64,000 bases of DNA from Budorcas taxicolor (Eukaryota; Chordata; Mammalia; Artiodactyla; Bovidae), in assembly GCF_023091745.1 (NCBI RefSeq), contig NC_068910.1, forward strand, positions 3,756,272 through 3,820,271, given 5' to 3'. Position numbers and translations under genes: made by a program. How positions within the stretch are numbered: the first letter of the stretch is position 1; every line of letters begins with the position of its first letter. Below the pieces are notes generated by a model that was not told the origin of the DNA, did not search any database, and saw only the letters and a program-made list of their open reading frames with translations. Below are positions 1-9,672 of this stretch, piece after piece.

Positions 1-79
1 CACACTCTTTCCTATTTTCCAAATACCCTTTTTAGTACCAACGCAAAGCCATCCCTGGCCATACTAGCCCTCACCTCTC

Positions 80-720
80 TTAGAGCTTCAGTCATTCAGT
101 CATTTACTGGCTGAGCAACTACTATGGCCTGGTACCAGGAATACAGGAAATAAACATGACAGGATTTCTACCCCTAAGGAGCTTAAAACTAGTAGGGAAG
201 ACAAATTGTGTTGTTCAGTTGGTCAGTTGTGTCCAATTCTTTGTGACTCCATGGACTGCAGTATGCCAGGCTTCCCTGTCCTTCACTACCTCCCAGAGTT
301 TGCTCAAACTCAAGTCCATTGAGTTGGTGATGCCATCCAACCACCTCATCCTCTGTCATCCTGCCCGCAATCTTTCCCAGCATCAGGGTCTTTTCCAGTG
401 AGTCAGCTCTTCGTGTCAGGCGGCCAGAGCAGTGGAGCATCAGCTTTAGCATCCGTCTTTCCCGTGAATATTCAAGGTTGATAAACAAGTAGAAGATGAT
501 ACTGTTGTATGATTCTATACAGGATGTGGTATAAGAACAAAGGAAACACTGTTATCTCTGTCTGTGGAAGGGGTGGGGGCAAGAAGGGTGTCTAAGATGA
601 TACTTGGGTTGGGTGTTGAAAGGATGGGTAGGAGTTCAGCTGCCAGACAAGTTGGGGAAGGACTTCTGGACACTGAGATGGACGGGCACAGCCCTGCAGA
701 ATACCTTTTGCAACTGCAAG
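80..720 (+). repeat. Ancient mammalian repeat, family not assigned, split by a BovB fragment
   Basis: Before the BovB fragment: TGGTACCAGGAATACAGGAA and AAGGAGCTTAAAACTAGTAG. After it: GAAAGGATGGGTAGGAGTTC. The same word order (growing-list style gain: item, size, 'gcttacattctagt'-like, then 'aggatgaataggagtt'-like) recurs at 3770-4085, 26575-27110 with 27611-27765, and 45070-45270. Confidence 0.45.
205..482 (-). mobile_element. BovB 3'-end fragment
   Basis: Antisense copy of the BovB 3' tail: GTTCAGTTGGTCAGTTGTGT, GACTCCATGGACTGCAG, then CATCCAACCACCTCATCCTC and AGCATCAGGGTCTTTTCC. It interrupts an ancient repeat that resumes after 485. Confidence 0.85.
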
Positions 721-1361
721 TAGTTTAAGCTCCAGGGGAAATGAGGGGCTGGGAACGGCCCCTGAGCAGTGACAGGAGGCAAGGCTGGGGAGGTCAGCTG
801 GGTCTGCTCACAGAGGGTATTAGGCAGAAGGGCTGCGTCTTCTGCTGCAGACCATGGGCACCAGGATGAGTTTTCAGTAAGCCTATGCTTTGTCATTTAA
901 GCCCACCTTTGGGTGGACTTGACCTCCCTGAGGCAGCCGGCACGTGTCTGCATCCCTGATGCACTACAGCCCCTAGCAGAGGGCAGGTGCTCAGGAAGGA
1001 GGAGGTCCCATCAGCTAGTTCCGGGACCTGGAGGTCCCAGGGGCCTGTTCCGCCCCTGCTCTCCCATCCAGAGGTGCCCAGATCAGCACAGTTCCACATC
1101 CTCAGACCTGGGGGACCCCACCTGCGTGGCCTCCAACACCTGTGACTTCTTAGAAATTTGAACTGTGAGAGAGCTCCTTGAGGACTGTGGCATGTTTAAT
1201 GCATCTCCACTTGAGGAGGTGGTCACTCATTGCTGAAGGGATGGACAGAGAGTGGAATTCCTCCTTCTGTTCTCCCCATCGGCTGTGTTTTTCTTTTCCT
1301 GGCCTTCTTTCTAAATATGTTTTATCCTTTAGGGAAAATTTAGATCCCACTTACACAATGA

Positions 1362-1575
1362 AGGCTTCCCTAGTGGCTCAGATGGTAAAGAATCTGCCTG
1401 CAATGTGGGAGACCTGAGTTTAGTCCCTGGCTTGGGAAGATCCCCTGGAGAAGGAAATGGCTACCCAATCCAGTATTCTTGCCTGGAGAATCCCGTGGAC
1501 AGAGGACCCTGGTGGGCTACAGTCCATGGGGTCACAGAGTCAGACACGACTGAGCAACTACACTTTTACTTTCAC
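1362..1575 (+). mobile_element. Bov-tA SINE
   Basis: Full-length: GGCTTCCCTAGTGGCTCAG head, then GATCCCCTGGAGAAGG and CAGTATTCTTGCCTGGAG, ending GACACGACTGAGCAACT. Flanked by a 12-bp direct repeat (CTTACACARTGA, 1350-1361 and 1576-1587, one mismatch). Confidence 0.93.
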
Positions 1576-2214
1576 CTTACACAGTGAGGCTTCCCTGTCT
1601 ATAACCACACAGATACCTTCCCTGGACAACAAAATAATTCAGTATTGCATTCATTCAGCTATGGATTAGATTTTTGTGAGGTACTTTAACTATTTTATCC
1701 CAGTCAGTGCAGGATGAGGAGATCTGCCTGGGCCCAAGGTCTTGGAGACAGAATCCTATTAGAATCAAGGCTGCTATTAGGGCCTGTGCTTTACTGCACT
1801 TCCAGAATAAGGCCTTGGGTGTGAGTCAGTCACGAACCAAGAGTGTGACCTATCATGGCCGCCTGAAGCTGATGCTACCGTAGGCTACAGTGACTATTAT
1901 GTGTATGTTGTGTATGTGGGGGTGAGGTTGCGAATGCACCATCCTTTTACTCTGTGTGACTAAGAGCTCCCCTGCAGTGTGGTCCCTGGTTCAGGGTCCA
2001 GTGCTGGGGAGGGACGGGGACAGGCTCTATCCTGCTGAAAGTGGCCAGGACAGGAAGGGGTCTGGGGACCATGGCCAGCAGAACCTGGAGCTAGAGTGCA
2101 TGTATCTGTTGTCCTCAGGCCTCTGAAGGGTCATCCTGAAACAGAGGGCAGAGCTGAACCCACCAGGGGCAGTTTCAGAGTGGCATAATTTGGCTCAAGA
2201 TACCAAAAACCTTA

Positions 2215-2427
2215 GGCTTCCCTGATGGCTCAGTGGTAAAGAACCCGCCTGCCAATGCAGAAGATGCAAGAGAAGCAGGTTCCATCCTTGGTCAGGAAGA
2301 GCCTCTGGAGGAGGAAATGGCAACCCGCTCCAGTTTCCTTGCCTGGGAAACCCCATGGACAGAGGACCCTGGCGGGCTACAGTCTATGGGGGTTGAAAAA
2401 GAGTCAGACACGACTGGGCACGCATGC
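2215..2427 (+). mobile_element. Bov-tA SINE
   Basis: GGCTTCCCTGATGGCTCAG head and GACACGACTGGGCACGC tail. Target duplication ACCAAAAAYCTTA at 2202-2214 and 2428-2440 (one mismatch). Lies 3' of TIMP4 exon 3, in TIMP4 intron 3. Confidence 0.92.
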
Positions 2428-2676
2428 ACCAAAAATCTTATCACTTAAAGCTGTTTGGAAATGGAGCCAGCTGCCCTAGGCTGGGACAGCAGCCTGTGAA
2501 CTAGGAAGGCAGTGGCACTGACAGGGAGGTTACCAAGGCTTCTCCCAACTCAGGCTGCCTTGAGTTATGCAGCTGTTTGTGCCCAAGAAAATGGCTCAGC
2601 TTGCTGCCCAAGGTCAGCCTGGCTCCTCCTTGCCTAGGGCAGAGACTCATAGGGCCGCTGCTGGTCTTTAACTTAC

Positions 2677-2791
2677 CAGTCAGGAGATACTGCTTCTGGC
2701 TGTTAGCTTCTAGTTTCACCCCACAGAGGGAGGAATCAAAAGGCGTATAAACATACTGAATATCATTGACTTTCTCAAACCCTTTGAACAT
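2677..2791 (-). CDS. TIMP4: TIMP4 coding exon 3
   Basis: 115 nt beginning MFKGFEKVND directly after a CTTTCAG acceptor and ending after the first base of the Gly codon in LLTG, at donor GTAAGT (2676-2671). It encodes the N-domain stretch YTPFDSSLCGVKLEANSQKQ; the Cys at about precursor residue 102 is the expected disulfide partner of the first mature Cys. The open frame running on past 2677 is intron. Confidence 0.95.
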
Positions 2792-3211
2792 CTGAAAGGC
2801 AATTACGAAAGAGCAGTATTGAGTAAGTGAGTGTACTTTATATCTTAACAGGAAAAACTTTTTCTTAATCTAAAAAAGTTAAGTGAAAGTCTGGTTCAGG
2901 ACTCGTTGCACACAGATGGCACAACTGGGTCTTATCTCCCTAAAATATTTAAACCTTGGTTTATTCCAGTGAGAAGGGAGGCTCCTCTAGCAGCCCCACG
3001 CACAAGCACAGAGGGCCTGTCCTGCACTGTCCTCTGGCTCCTATGGCCTGTCCCCTACATGTCATCCACTCTACTTCAGTATCTGTACCCCTAGCATCAC
3101 TGAGCCAGGCCGCCCGAACCACCAGCCCTGCAGCCCCACCCCTCCCAGATCACAGCCCCCAAGTCCTCCTAACAGCCCAAGAGGGTGACGCCCTGTCCTG
3201 CCCCCATGTAC

Positions 3212-3309
3212 CTTTATCTGTTTGATTTCATACCGGATCATTTTTTGAGGGTCAGCAGGGTCAGCGCTGGCAGGAACTACCTTCTCACTGGAGATCTTGG
3301 CCCGGATAG
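3212..3309 (-). CDS. TIMP4: TIMP4 coding exon 2
   Basis: 98 nt between a TGTGCAG acceptor and a GTACAT donor. It completes codon 47 (Ala) and encodes IRAKISSEKVV through RYEIKQIK, the conserved TIMP N-domain beta-barrel segment. The phase joins exon 1 (+1 base) and ends on a codon boundary, matching exon 3, which opens with ATG. The track shows this exon only in fragments because it is under 100 nt. Confidence 0.93.
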
Positions 3310-3769
3310 CTGCACAGGAAAAGAAAAGAGGGGACCTTCAGCAGCCGATGGGAACGATCCTCCTGGGATCTGGGTGACCTGTGGCCCCCTGGAGAATTCT
3401 GCAGGGGGGTTCTGGGTTTAGGTCTCGGTGGGTTGTGAGGAAGATGCTGCATGTGAGGGATGCTCCTCTGCAATCCCTGGAAGTTCCAAACCCCTTGGGC
3501 CTACCAGGTCCTCGAGTCTTTCTGCTCTGCCTGTTGCTCTGGGGAGTCGAGTTCTCTGCAGCCCAGAGTACGGCGGGGTGGAGACGGGCAGGGCGGAGGA
3601 GCCACTTGAGGGCAGTCAGTGTGTAGTCATCCACTGCTGTAGCCCAGGACCTCAGAGAGAGCCGGACCGAGCTGACGTTGGCAAATGTTTATTGAATTAA
3701 TAAATATCCTGACTGTGCACAGAGGTAGTTCATCTCTTTGTTGTTCGGATAGTAATCAAAACCTGTTTA

Positions 3770-4085
3770 TGAAGTTCTTCCTCTGTGCCTGGTCTAACAC
3801 TGGGTCCTAGGCCCACAAGCACAATTAGGAAAGGGCCCGCACCCTGCAGAACTCTTGCTTTAGTGGAGAACACTCTTACAAAGACCAACAGCACAGCAGA
3901 CTAGGAGCACAGAGATGCTGGAGATGCTGTGGTAGCACCAGGAGTCAGGAAGCCTTCAGAGAAGAGGAGACCCCCTGGTTTTGAAGGATGAATAGGAGTT
4001 TGCCAGGAAGTTAAGGGTTTTTGAGGAAGGGCATTCCAGGCAGAGAAAAAGGGTAAAGGGTGTGTGTTGGGGTGAGGCTGTGGTG
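3770..4085 (+). repeat. Ancient mammalian repeat, family not assigned, in TIMP4 intron 1
   Basis: CCTCTGTGCCTGGTCTAACA, GAAGGATGAATAGGAGTTTG and GAAGGGCATTCCAGGCAGAG, a pattern common in mammalian genomes. Confidence 0.5.
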
Positions 4086-4286
4086 ACAACCTCAGTTATA
4101 GGCTTGGATACAGAGGGATGTTTATCATGAAAGCCCAACCCCCTGAACCCCCTCCTCCTCAATCCCCCTAACCAGTGGATCAGAATAATCACTGGATAGT
4201 TCCAGAGGCTTGTTGTTCAGTGACATCCCATAACTGCAGTAGGCAGGGGAGAGGGGATCGCTGTGGAGCCCTTTACACTGTCTTTG

Positions 4287-4500
4287 TGCTCATTCTGTCA
4301 GTTGCAGCTGACTCTTTGCAACCCTGTAGACTGTAGCCCGCCAGGCTCCTCTGTCCATGGGATTTCCCTGGTCCAGAATATTGGACTGGGTTGCCACGCC
4401 CTTCTCCAGGGGTCTTCCCGACCCAGGGATTGAACCCATGTCTGTTGAGTCTCCTGCATTGGCAATTGGGTTCTTTACTACTGCGCCACCTGGGCAGCCC
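4287..4500 (-). mobile_element. Bov-tA SINE in TIMP4 intron 1
   Basis: Antisense Bov-tA (GACTCTTTGCAACCCTGTAG to GCCACCTGGGCAGCCC). Perfect 13-bp target duplication TACACTGTCTTTG at 4274-4286 and 4501-4513. It sits about 220 bases inside the intron from the exon 1 donor. Confidence 0.95.
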
Positions 4501-4720
4501 TACACTGTCTTTGATTCTCTGGCAAGTCAGCGGGTCTCTGCGCTTGCAGGGTTGCTATGGCGCCAGCCCGGCCCAACCCACCGGTCGCAGCAGGAGGCAA
4601 CTGGGGCGGGATTTGAGCTCCACCCCTTCCCTCGAGACTCCAGATTCGCAGCGCGGCCCCACCTCGACCCCACGGACCCCAGCCCACTGCTGGGGCCCTC
4701 GAGGGCTCCCCTGGACTTAC

Positions 4721-4859
4721 CGAGCGCCGAGTGGCAGACGTGCTGCTGGGGGTGCGCGGGGGCGCAGCTGCACGCCTCGCCCAGCCCCGGCGGCCGCAGC
4801 AGCGCCAGCAACCGCAGCAGCAGCGCCCAGCTCGGCGCGGGCCGGGGGCTCCGGGGCAT
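4721..4859 (-). CDS. TIMP4: TIMP4 coding exon 1: signal peptide and N-terminal Cys-x-Cys motif
   Basis: The ATG at 4859-4857 opens 46 codons. Residues 1-29 form a signal peptide (basic/Pro start, then the hydrophobic core WALLLRLLALL, ending GLGEA). The mature protein begins at Cys30 with CSCAPAHPQQHVC, the TIMP signature that chelates the metalloproteinase zinc. The exon ends after the first base of codon 47 at a consensus donor (GTAAGT, 4720-4715). This ATG is chosen because it starts a protein matching the known TIMP4 N-terminus (MPxSPRPAPSW) with no upstream in-frame alternative needed. The exon lies in a CpG-rich island, which creates long meaningless open frames on both strands. Confidence 0.95.
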
Positions 4860-4930
4860 GTCTCCGCAGGGCTGCGACTGAGCCTGCGGGGACTGTCAGA
4901 CCACACTGCCCCTCCACGGCTTCTCCAGAG
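4860..4930 (-). other. TIMP4: TIMP4 5' UTR (inferred)
   Basis: About 70 nt between the ATG and a transcription start placed roughly 25-30 bases after the TATA-like box. The start site is inferred from that spacing and is not visible directly. Confidence 0.5.
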
Positions 4931-4953
4931 CGCGGCGCGCCCCTCGCCCCTGG

Positions 4954-5004
4954 CTTTATGAGGTGGACCTAGAGCCAGTCCCGCCCCAGTGGGCTCCGCC
5001 CTCC
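4954..5004 (-). promoter_or_regulatory. TIMP4: TIMP4 core promoter: TATA-like box and two GC boxes
   Basis: On the minus strand a CATAAAG box lies at 4960-4954. Upstream of it are GGGGCGGG at 4987-4980 and GGAGGGCGGAG at 5004-4994, both Sp1-type GC boxes. The spacing to the coding exon (about 95 bases from box to ATG) suits a short 5' UTR. Promoter function is inferred. Confidence 0.6.
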
Positions 5005-5476
5005 CTTGGCCACAGGCCACCCTCGGGCTGCCGCCCCGCGGCCCTCCTGGCCGGCAGGCTCAGTAAGGCGCAGGAGAGAGCCGCGAGAGTCCTCGGTGCT
5101 GTCTCCCTGCCTGAGCCTTCTCGAAGTACAGGGAAGGCACCGGGAAAGGGGATGGTGTCAGGACAGAAGGACAGGGCCACAGAGACAGATGCTTGGGGAG
5201 CACAGAGACCAAGAGGCTGTGACTCAGGCAAAAGGAACAAGAGTGTAGAGAGGCTCAAACAGAAAGAGTGAGACAGGCAGAGTCAGAGAGAGGCAGACAG
5301 AATTACAACAGGCAAGAGAGACAGCGACAGAGAAGGCCGGACCTCTTGCTGAGCTGCACACTGGGAATGAGAGAAGCTCCTCAGGGCTTCTTTCAGCTGC
5401 AGGAAGTGTTTTCAATGCCCTATTTATGAGGCTCCAAAGCAACAGCAAACAGTAATGGAACAGGACAGGGAAAGTT

Positions 5477-5505
5477 GGGGGGGGGGGGGGTGTGTGTGTG
5501 TGTGT
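5477..5505. repeat. G14 run joined to a (TG)n microsatellite
   Basis: Fourteen G at 5477-5490 run straight into TG repeats to 5505, about 550 bases upstream of the TIMP4 start and inside the SYN2 intron. Confidence 0.9.
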
Positions 5506-6482
5506 CTTGGCTCTGTCGGCTGGGGGGTGGGGAGAGACGGCGGAGAAAGCAGCCGGTGCCTTAGAAACCCTTTCCCGTTCCCGGAGCCCATGCAGATGGC
5601 GTGAGGACAGTGCTCTTTGAGGGTCTCAGAGCATAGGGTGGCCCATCACTCGGGGCAAACCTGGGCCCTCAAAGCCCTTTCTCTGCTCTTGGCCACCCTG
5701 ATGTCCTGTCTCAGGGCCCCACTCAGCCGAGAGACTACGTCTTGTTGTAGACGGAGGGGCAGCTTGGAAAACGAGTGAGGCTCGTCTTGAACTGGAGCTG
5801 TGTGTGCTGTTTGATGGGGAGCATAGTGCTCCCGGGCTGAGGGTAGAGACCCACGAGCTGGTTGTAGGGTGTTTCCACACAGTCTTGCAGCAGGCAGTAC
5901 GAGGCTGGATGCCGATTCTGCCCCTCAGGGGCTTCACAGCCTTGCCTCAAACTGAACTTAAAGCTCCTTGCCCCAGCCTCAGCTGGCCGCAGCCCGGAGT
6001 GCTGAAATCCTCAGGTCAGGCACTCCCAGTATCTGGTCACACTCAGGATTCCCATAGGAATCTGACTTTTCGTCAGAGTCAATAGTGTATCCTCTGAAAG
6101 ACTTGTTTTCGTCTCGAGGTGGGCATGATGTTTGTAAAGAAGGCAGCTGAGAGAGCACTGACCTGATGGAGAAAGGACGAGGTTTGGCGTCCAGATTGGC
6201 TCTTCATGCAATCCCAGCCAGGGTACAGTCTGATGTGTCATTGGACAGGCTCTCAAAAGCATCCCGTTCGGCCTCTGCACTTGGTGGATGTGAAGGCTGA
6301 GGCCCAGGGAGGCAAAGTGACTTGCCGAGAGACTGGGATGCAGGTCTCCTGACGTCTGGTCCCCTCTACCATGTTACTTCTCCCATGGCCATCGTGTGAC
6401 AGCTTGAAATCCTGCCTTTGGGGGGTGGCTTTTCTTCTTCCAAGTGTCTGTGGTTTCTCTGTTAAAATACGGCTATCTCAAG

Positions 6483-6568
6483 GTAGTGGTTAAGGACAGG
6501 GAAGTCTGGCCTGCCACCCCCATGGGGTCGCAAAGAGTCAGACGCGACTGAGCCACTGAACAACAAGG
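6483..6568 (+). mobile_element. BovB 3'-tail fragment
   Basis: GGACAGGGAAGTCTGGCCTG then CATGGGGTCGCAAAGAGTCA and GACTGAGCCACTGAACAAC. Confidence 0.75.
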
Positions 6569-7029
6569 TAGCGTTTACTCTCTTAAGCATCTCTTTTGAA
6601 TGGTAAACATGCTGAATTCTTATGTTAGCTGTCTTCCAACCCAAACTGGGCAGAAATAGGCCTTTGCATTCTGAGCTGTGTTCAGTGGTGAGTGGGAGGT
6701 GTTGGTGAGCAAGGAAGAGAGTGTGAGAGGTGAGGAAAGCCAGGTTTGGAGCAGGAAAGCTGGGTACACATGAAGGCTGAAGCAATGAGTCTTAAAGATG
6801 CAAAGAGTACCAAACAGGAGAACGGGCTCCTTGCAGTTCTGCCTCTAATATGCTGTGACCTTAGGCAAGTCACTGTCATTTTGTTTTTACATTTTTAAAT
6901 TTCTGATGCAAATAGATTGCACTGGTTCTCTAAAGAGCCCTTCCAAGGGTGTTCCCAAGAAAAATATTTGTAGGATTCCCCAGAGAGACAGGTACACTCT
7001 GACCAATTCATTCCTTTCTCTGCTTTCAG

Positions 7030-7092
7030 CTGACTCTGCCCACGTTCCCTGTGGTGGTGAAGATCGGCCATGCTCACTCGGGCATGGGCAAG
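7030..7092 (+). CDS. SYN2: SYN2 exon 6: ATP-grasp glycine-rich segment
   Basis: 63 nt, 21 codons, phase 0 at both ends, between CTTTCAG and GTAAGG. It encodes LTLPTFPVVVKIGHAHSGMG plus Lys. The VVVKIG lysine and the flexible SGMGK loop belong to the nucleotide-binding site of the synapsin C domain (ATP-grasp fold). The sequence is essentially invariant among vertebrate synapsins. Confidence 0.95.
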
Positions 7093-7435
7093 GTAAGGCC
7101 AGAGCTGCTGTGTTCTGGGGTTGTGAGGCCGCAATGGGAGCTTTTCCGGGAGCCCAGTTGTGGACTGTTCTTCTGCCTCAGTTGCTGATGAATTCTTTCT
7201 GAGGCGAAGATGATATGGCCCCTCTGAAACCATGAGTGTTACCCAGACAGGCCTCTTGCAGCAAGCAGAGTGCAGGCCACCAGACTGTCCCTGTGCTCTT
7301 TGCAGCAGATATGGCTCCCAAGCCCTGGGAAGGGAAGCTCAAGAGTGGGGACCTCCTAGGGAGATGTGGCACCCAGGTTTGCCTCTGGGTGTGAGCGTCG
7401 TGATGAGCCTGGAGGCCCAGGGCTCTTGTGACTCT

Positions 7436-7438
<3 letters not shown>

Positions 7439-7466
<28 letters not shown>
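7439..7466. repeat. (TG)14 microsatellite in SYN2 intron 6
   Basis: Uninterrupted TG repeat about 50 bases upstream of the exon 7 acceptor (exon starts at 7516). Confidence 0.95.
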
Positions 7467-7515
7467 CACGCACGCGAACCTCCCTTTCTGCCTCTCTGCC
7501 TTCCTCCACCATTAG

Positions 7516-7658
7516 GTCAAAGTGGAAAACCACTACGACTTCCAGGACATTGCCAGCGTGGTGGCCCTCACCCAGACCTACGCCACCGCAGAGCCTTTCA
7601 TTGATGCCAAGTATGACATCCGGGTCCAGAAGATAGGCACCAACTACAAGGCTTACAT
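7516..7658 (+). CDS. SYN2: SYN2 exon 7: C domain
   Basis: 143 nt after an ATTAG acceptor, with donor GTGAGT splitting the Met codon (AT|G). It encodes VKVENHYDFQDIASVVALTQ through YKAYM, including the EPFID...YDIRVQKIG core strand of the ATP-grasp fold. Two positions differ from the human protein as recalled: DAKYD for DSKYD and GTNYK for GNNYK. Both are mild surface-type changes. Confidence 0.95.
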
Positions 7659-8493
7659 GTGAGTGGGGTGGGGGCCGCCGGACACCCGTCTCCTCAGCTC
7701 AGGGACGATGCTCAGCCTCCAGGCAGCAGCCAGCTCTCAGTTTCGCCTCCCCTGGCCCCACAAGGTAGAGAACACAGGGAGGGCGCCATGCACATCGGGG
7801 AGTCTTGGCCTGGCTTCCTTTCAAGGCAGATGAGGGGTTATTTTCATTTGCCTCTAAGTGAAACCCGACGCTCTCCTCAGTTGTGAGCAGACTGGAGTAG
7901 TCGCAGTAGTAGACAGACGTGTGGTTTGTCACCAGCGGTCATCACAGAGGTTTTTGTATCACATACACTTGTGGCAGATATCTCTAAATACCAATTACTT
8001 TTGTCACTACTTACAAGTCATGGGAGTTAGACTTGCAGCTACATTCATACCTGTAAACACATTTGTTACTTTCAGAAAAAGACATATTTTTACACTAATC
8101 AGAGATTTATTGTTTTTGATAACTTTTTTGATAATTACTTTAAATCATTGAGTTCTTTTGCTGTCCTGTGTATTTTATTTTACACTTATACACCTTCAGT
8201 ATTTTGTACATCGAAAGGAATTTGTAGGCTTCACGAGGCTGCCAGAGCACAGAAAAAGCTAAGAAACTATAAACATGTAGCCCTGTAGACACTACAGAGC
8301 GTGAAAACCTTGTGGTTATGAGAATAGGTGATTGTTCCATGTAACTGCGTCCATTTACCAAAATGAGAAGGGAAAGGCTTCCTGCAATAGAATTGAGAAA
8401 AAGAAAAGATTTCAAGACTACCCGATCTTCTGAAATATACATCCAAACACAAATGGCTTACAAGTCCAATTTTGGAAATAGTAACTTCACGTT

Positions 8494-8686
8494 TTCCCTG
8501 ATAACGCAGTTGGTAAAGAACCCGCCTGCAATGCAGGAGACCCCAGTTCGATTCCTGGATTGGGAAGATACCATGGAGAAGGGAAAGGCTACCCAGTATT
8601 CTGGCCTGGAGAATTCCATGGACATGGGGTCAAAAAGAGTCTGACACGACTGAGCAACTTTCACTTTGACTTCAACTTCACACTTT
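8494..8686 (+). mobile_element. Bov-tA SINE
   Basis: TTTTCCCTGATAACGCAG head, GGTAAAGAACCCGCCTGC, ending GACACGACTGAGCAACTTTC. About 90 bases left of the 175-bp tandem duplication. Confidence 0.9.
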
Positions 8687-8776
8687 AAAAAAAATTTCAG
8701 GTAGTATTTTCCTTCCAAAGAAAGAACATTACAATCTATGAATGTGACCTTTGCCACTCTGGACTTGAGCTCACAG

Positions 8777-9125
8777 CAGGGTGGAGCAGTTTCCCTCCTC
8801 TTCACCCACCTATTTTCATTTTTCTTCCCTTGTCTTTCTTTTTAGGGTTTATACTCCCTGCCCCTCAAGAGAGTTAGGAGCCCTGTCCCTGTGCGCCCTT
8901 GTAACCTCTCGCACACCTCTAGCTGAGCACTCTTTACCCATGGGCGTTTGTCAGGGTGGAGCAGTTTCCCTTCACCCACCTATTTTCATTTTTCTTCCCT
9001 TGTCTTTCTTTTTAGGGTTTATACTCCCTGCCCCTCGGGAGAGTTAGGAGCCCCCTCCCTGTGCGCCCTTCTTGTAACCTCTCGCACACCTCTAGCTGAG
9101 CACTCTTCACCCATGGGCATTTGTA
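8777..9125 (+). repeat. Two-copy tandem duplication, unit about 175 bp, in SYN2 intron 7
   Basis: The block AGGGTGGAGCAGTTTCCC at 8778 recurs at 8953 (offset 175). The copies (8777-8951 and 8952-9125) differ only by a few substitutions and small indels, such as CCTCAAGAG versus CCTCGGGAG and an extra TCCTC in copy 1. The downstream sequence with AATAAATACGCAGAGAG (9211-9227) could be the R/U5 part of an endogenous retrovirus LTR, but no internal retroviral genes or paired LTR are visible. Confidence 0.85.
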
Positions 9126-9369
9126 CTACGCTCCTCTGCGCTCTCTGAGTGATAATGACAGAGTCACGCTGCAGCCCTGCTTCCTTGTGCAGACTCGTAG
9201 GGGGCACCCAATAAATACGCAGAGAGAAGCCCTGTGGGGAACTGAGGCACAGAATCCTTTTTGCAACTTTATTGACCAGATTCCTACTTTCTGAGTTAAT
9301 CATTTTTTATGTAAAGCTATTCTGCTTCAGAAAGGAGTTTAAGGTTGCTTTAAAATTACACACAACGTG

Positions 9370-9496
9370 GGACTTCCCTGGTGGTCCAGTGGTTAGGACT
9401 CTGCACTCTCACTGCTGAAGGCCTGGGTTCCGTCCCTTGTCAGAGAACTAAGATCCCAAGTGCTGTGCATGGCCGAGTAAATAAATAAATAAAATA
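9370..9496 (+). mobile_element. CHR-type tRNA-derived SINE
   Basis: GGGACTTCCCTGGTGGTCCA, GTTAGGACTCTGCACTCTC and AACTAAGATCCCAAG, with a short AATA-rich tail. A cetartiodactyl SINE group distinct from Bov-tA. Confidence 0.85.
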
Positions 9497-9515
9497 AGGA
9501 AGTATGCACAATATA

Positions 9516-9672
9516 AGACAGGAAGATGCAGGTTCAATCCCTGGGTCAGGAAGATCCCCTGGAGGAAGAAATGGCAACCCACTCCAGTATTCTTGCCTGC
9601 GAAATCCCATGGACAGAGGAGCCTGATTGGGTACAGTCCATGGGGTCTCAAAGGGTTGGACACAGCTTAACA
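9516..9672 (+). mobile_element. Bov-tA SINE, 5'-truncated
   Basis: GGTTCAATCCCTGGGTCAGG, CCAGTATTCTTGCCTG and CAGTCCATGGGGTCTCAAAG. The head is missing. Confidence 0.88.

Larger units (their letters stand above)
1..4930 (-). other. TIMP4: TIMP4 gene, 5' portion (tissue inhibitor of metalloproteinases 4), nested in a SYN2 intron
   Basis: TIMP4 is a secreted inhibitor that binds matrix metalloproteinases 1:1 through its N-terminal Cys-x-Cys wedge. Three coding exons on the minus strand join with correct splice phases (139 + 98 + 115 nt), giving the first 117 residues plus one base of codon 118. The family is about 224 residues long, so roughly the N-terminal half is present. The exon that should follow (starting around QVLSDGK in the human protein) was looked for in 1-2676 and not found, so it and the last exon lie left of the window. 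The gene is antisense to, and inside an intron of, SYN2. That Timp-in-synapsin arrangement is established for vertebrates and for Drosophila. The cDNA start and end are inferred. Confidence 0.93.
4560..5095. promoter_or_regulatory. CpG-rich island over TIMP4 exon 1 and promoter
   Basis: CpG dinucleotides and GC content are much denser here than in the flanks (for example 4715-4850, 4925-4950 and 5030-5090). This is the only clear CpG island in the window. It explains several long overlapping open frames on both strands that are not genes. Confidence 0.75.

Noticed and set aside
1362..1575. tRNA genes in the tRNA-like heads of Bov-tA and CHR elements
   Set aside because: They are SINE heads with SINE bodies and, in several cases, target duplications; no intact tRNA cloverleaf was identified.
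1..2676. TIMP4 exon 4 inside the window
   Set aside because: The minus strand was read for the expected VFIHLCNYIEPWEDLS segment and none was found. It must lie left of base 1.
4357..5020. Overlapping 174-, 193- and 180-codon frames on both strands
   Set aside because: They sit in the CpG island over TIMP4 exon 1, where stop codons are rare. They match no family and conflict with the real TIMP4 exon; the left part is SINE.
8770..9260. Confident endogenous retrovirus call
   Set aside because: Only an AATAAA-bearing flank and a duplicated unit hint at an LTR. No paired LTR, primer-binding site or retroviral coding remnant was found.
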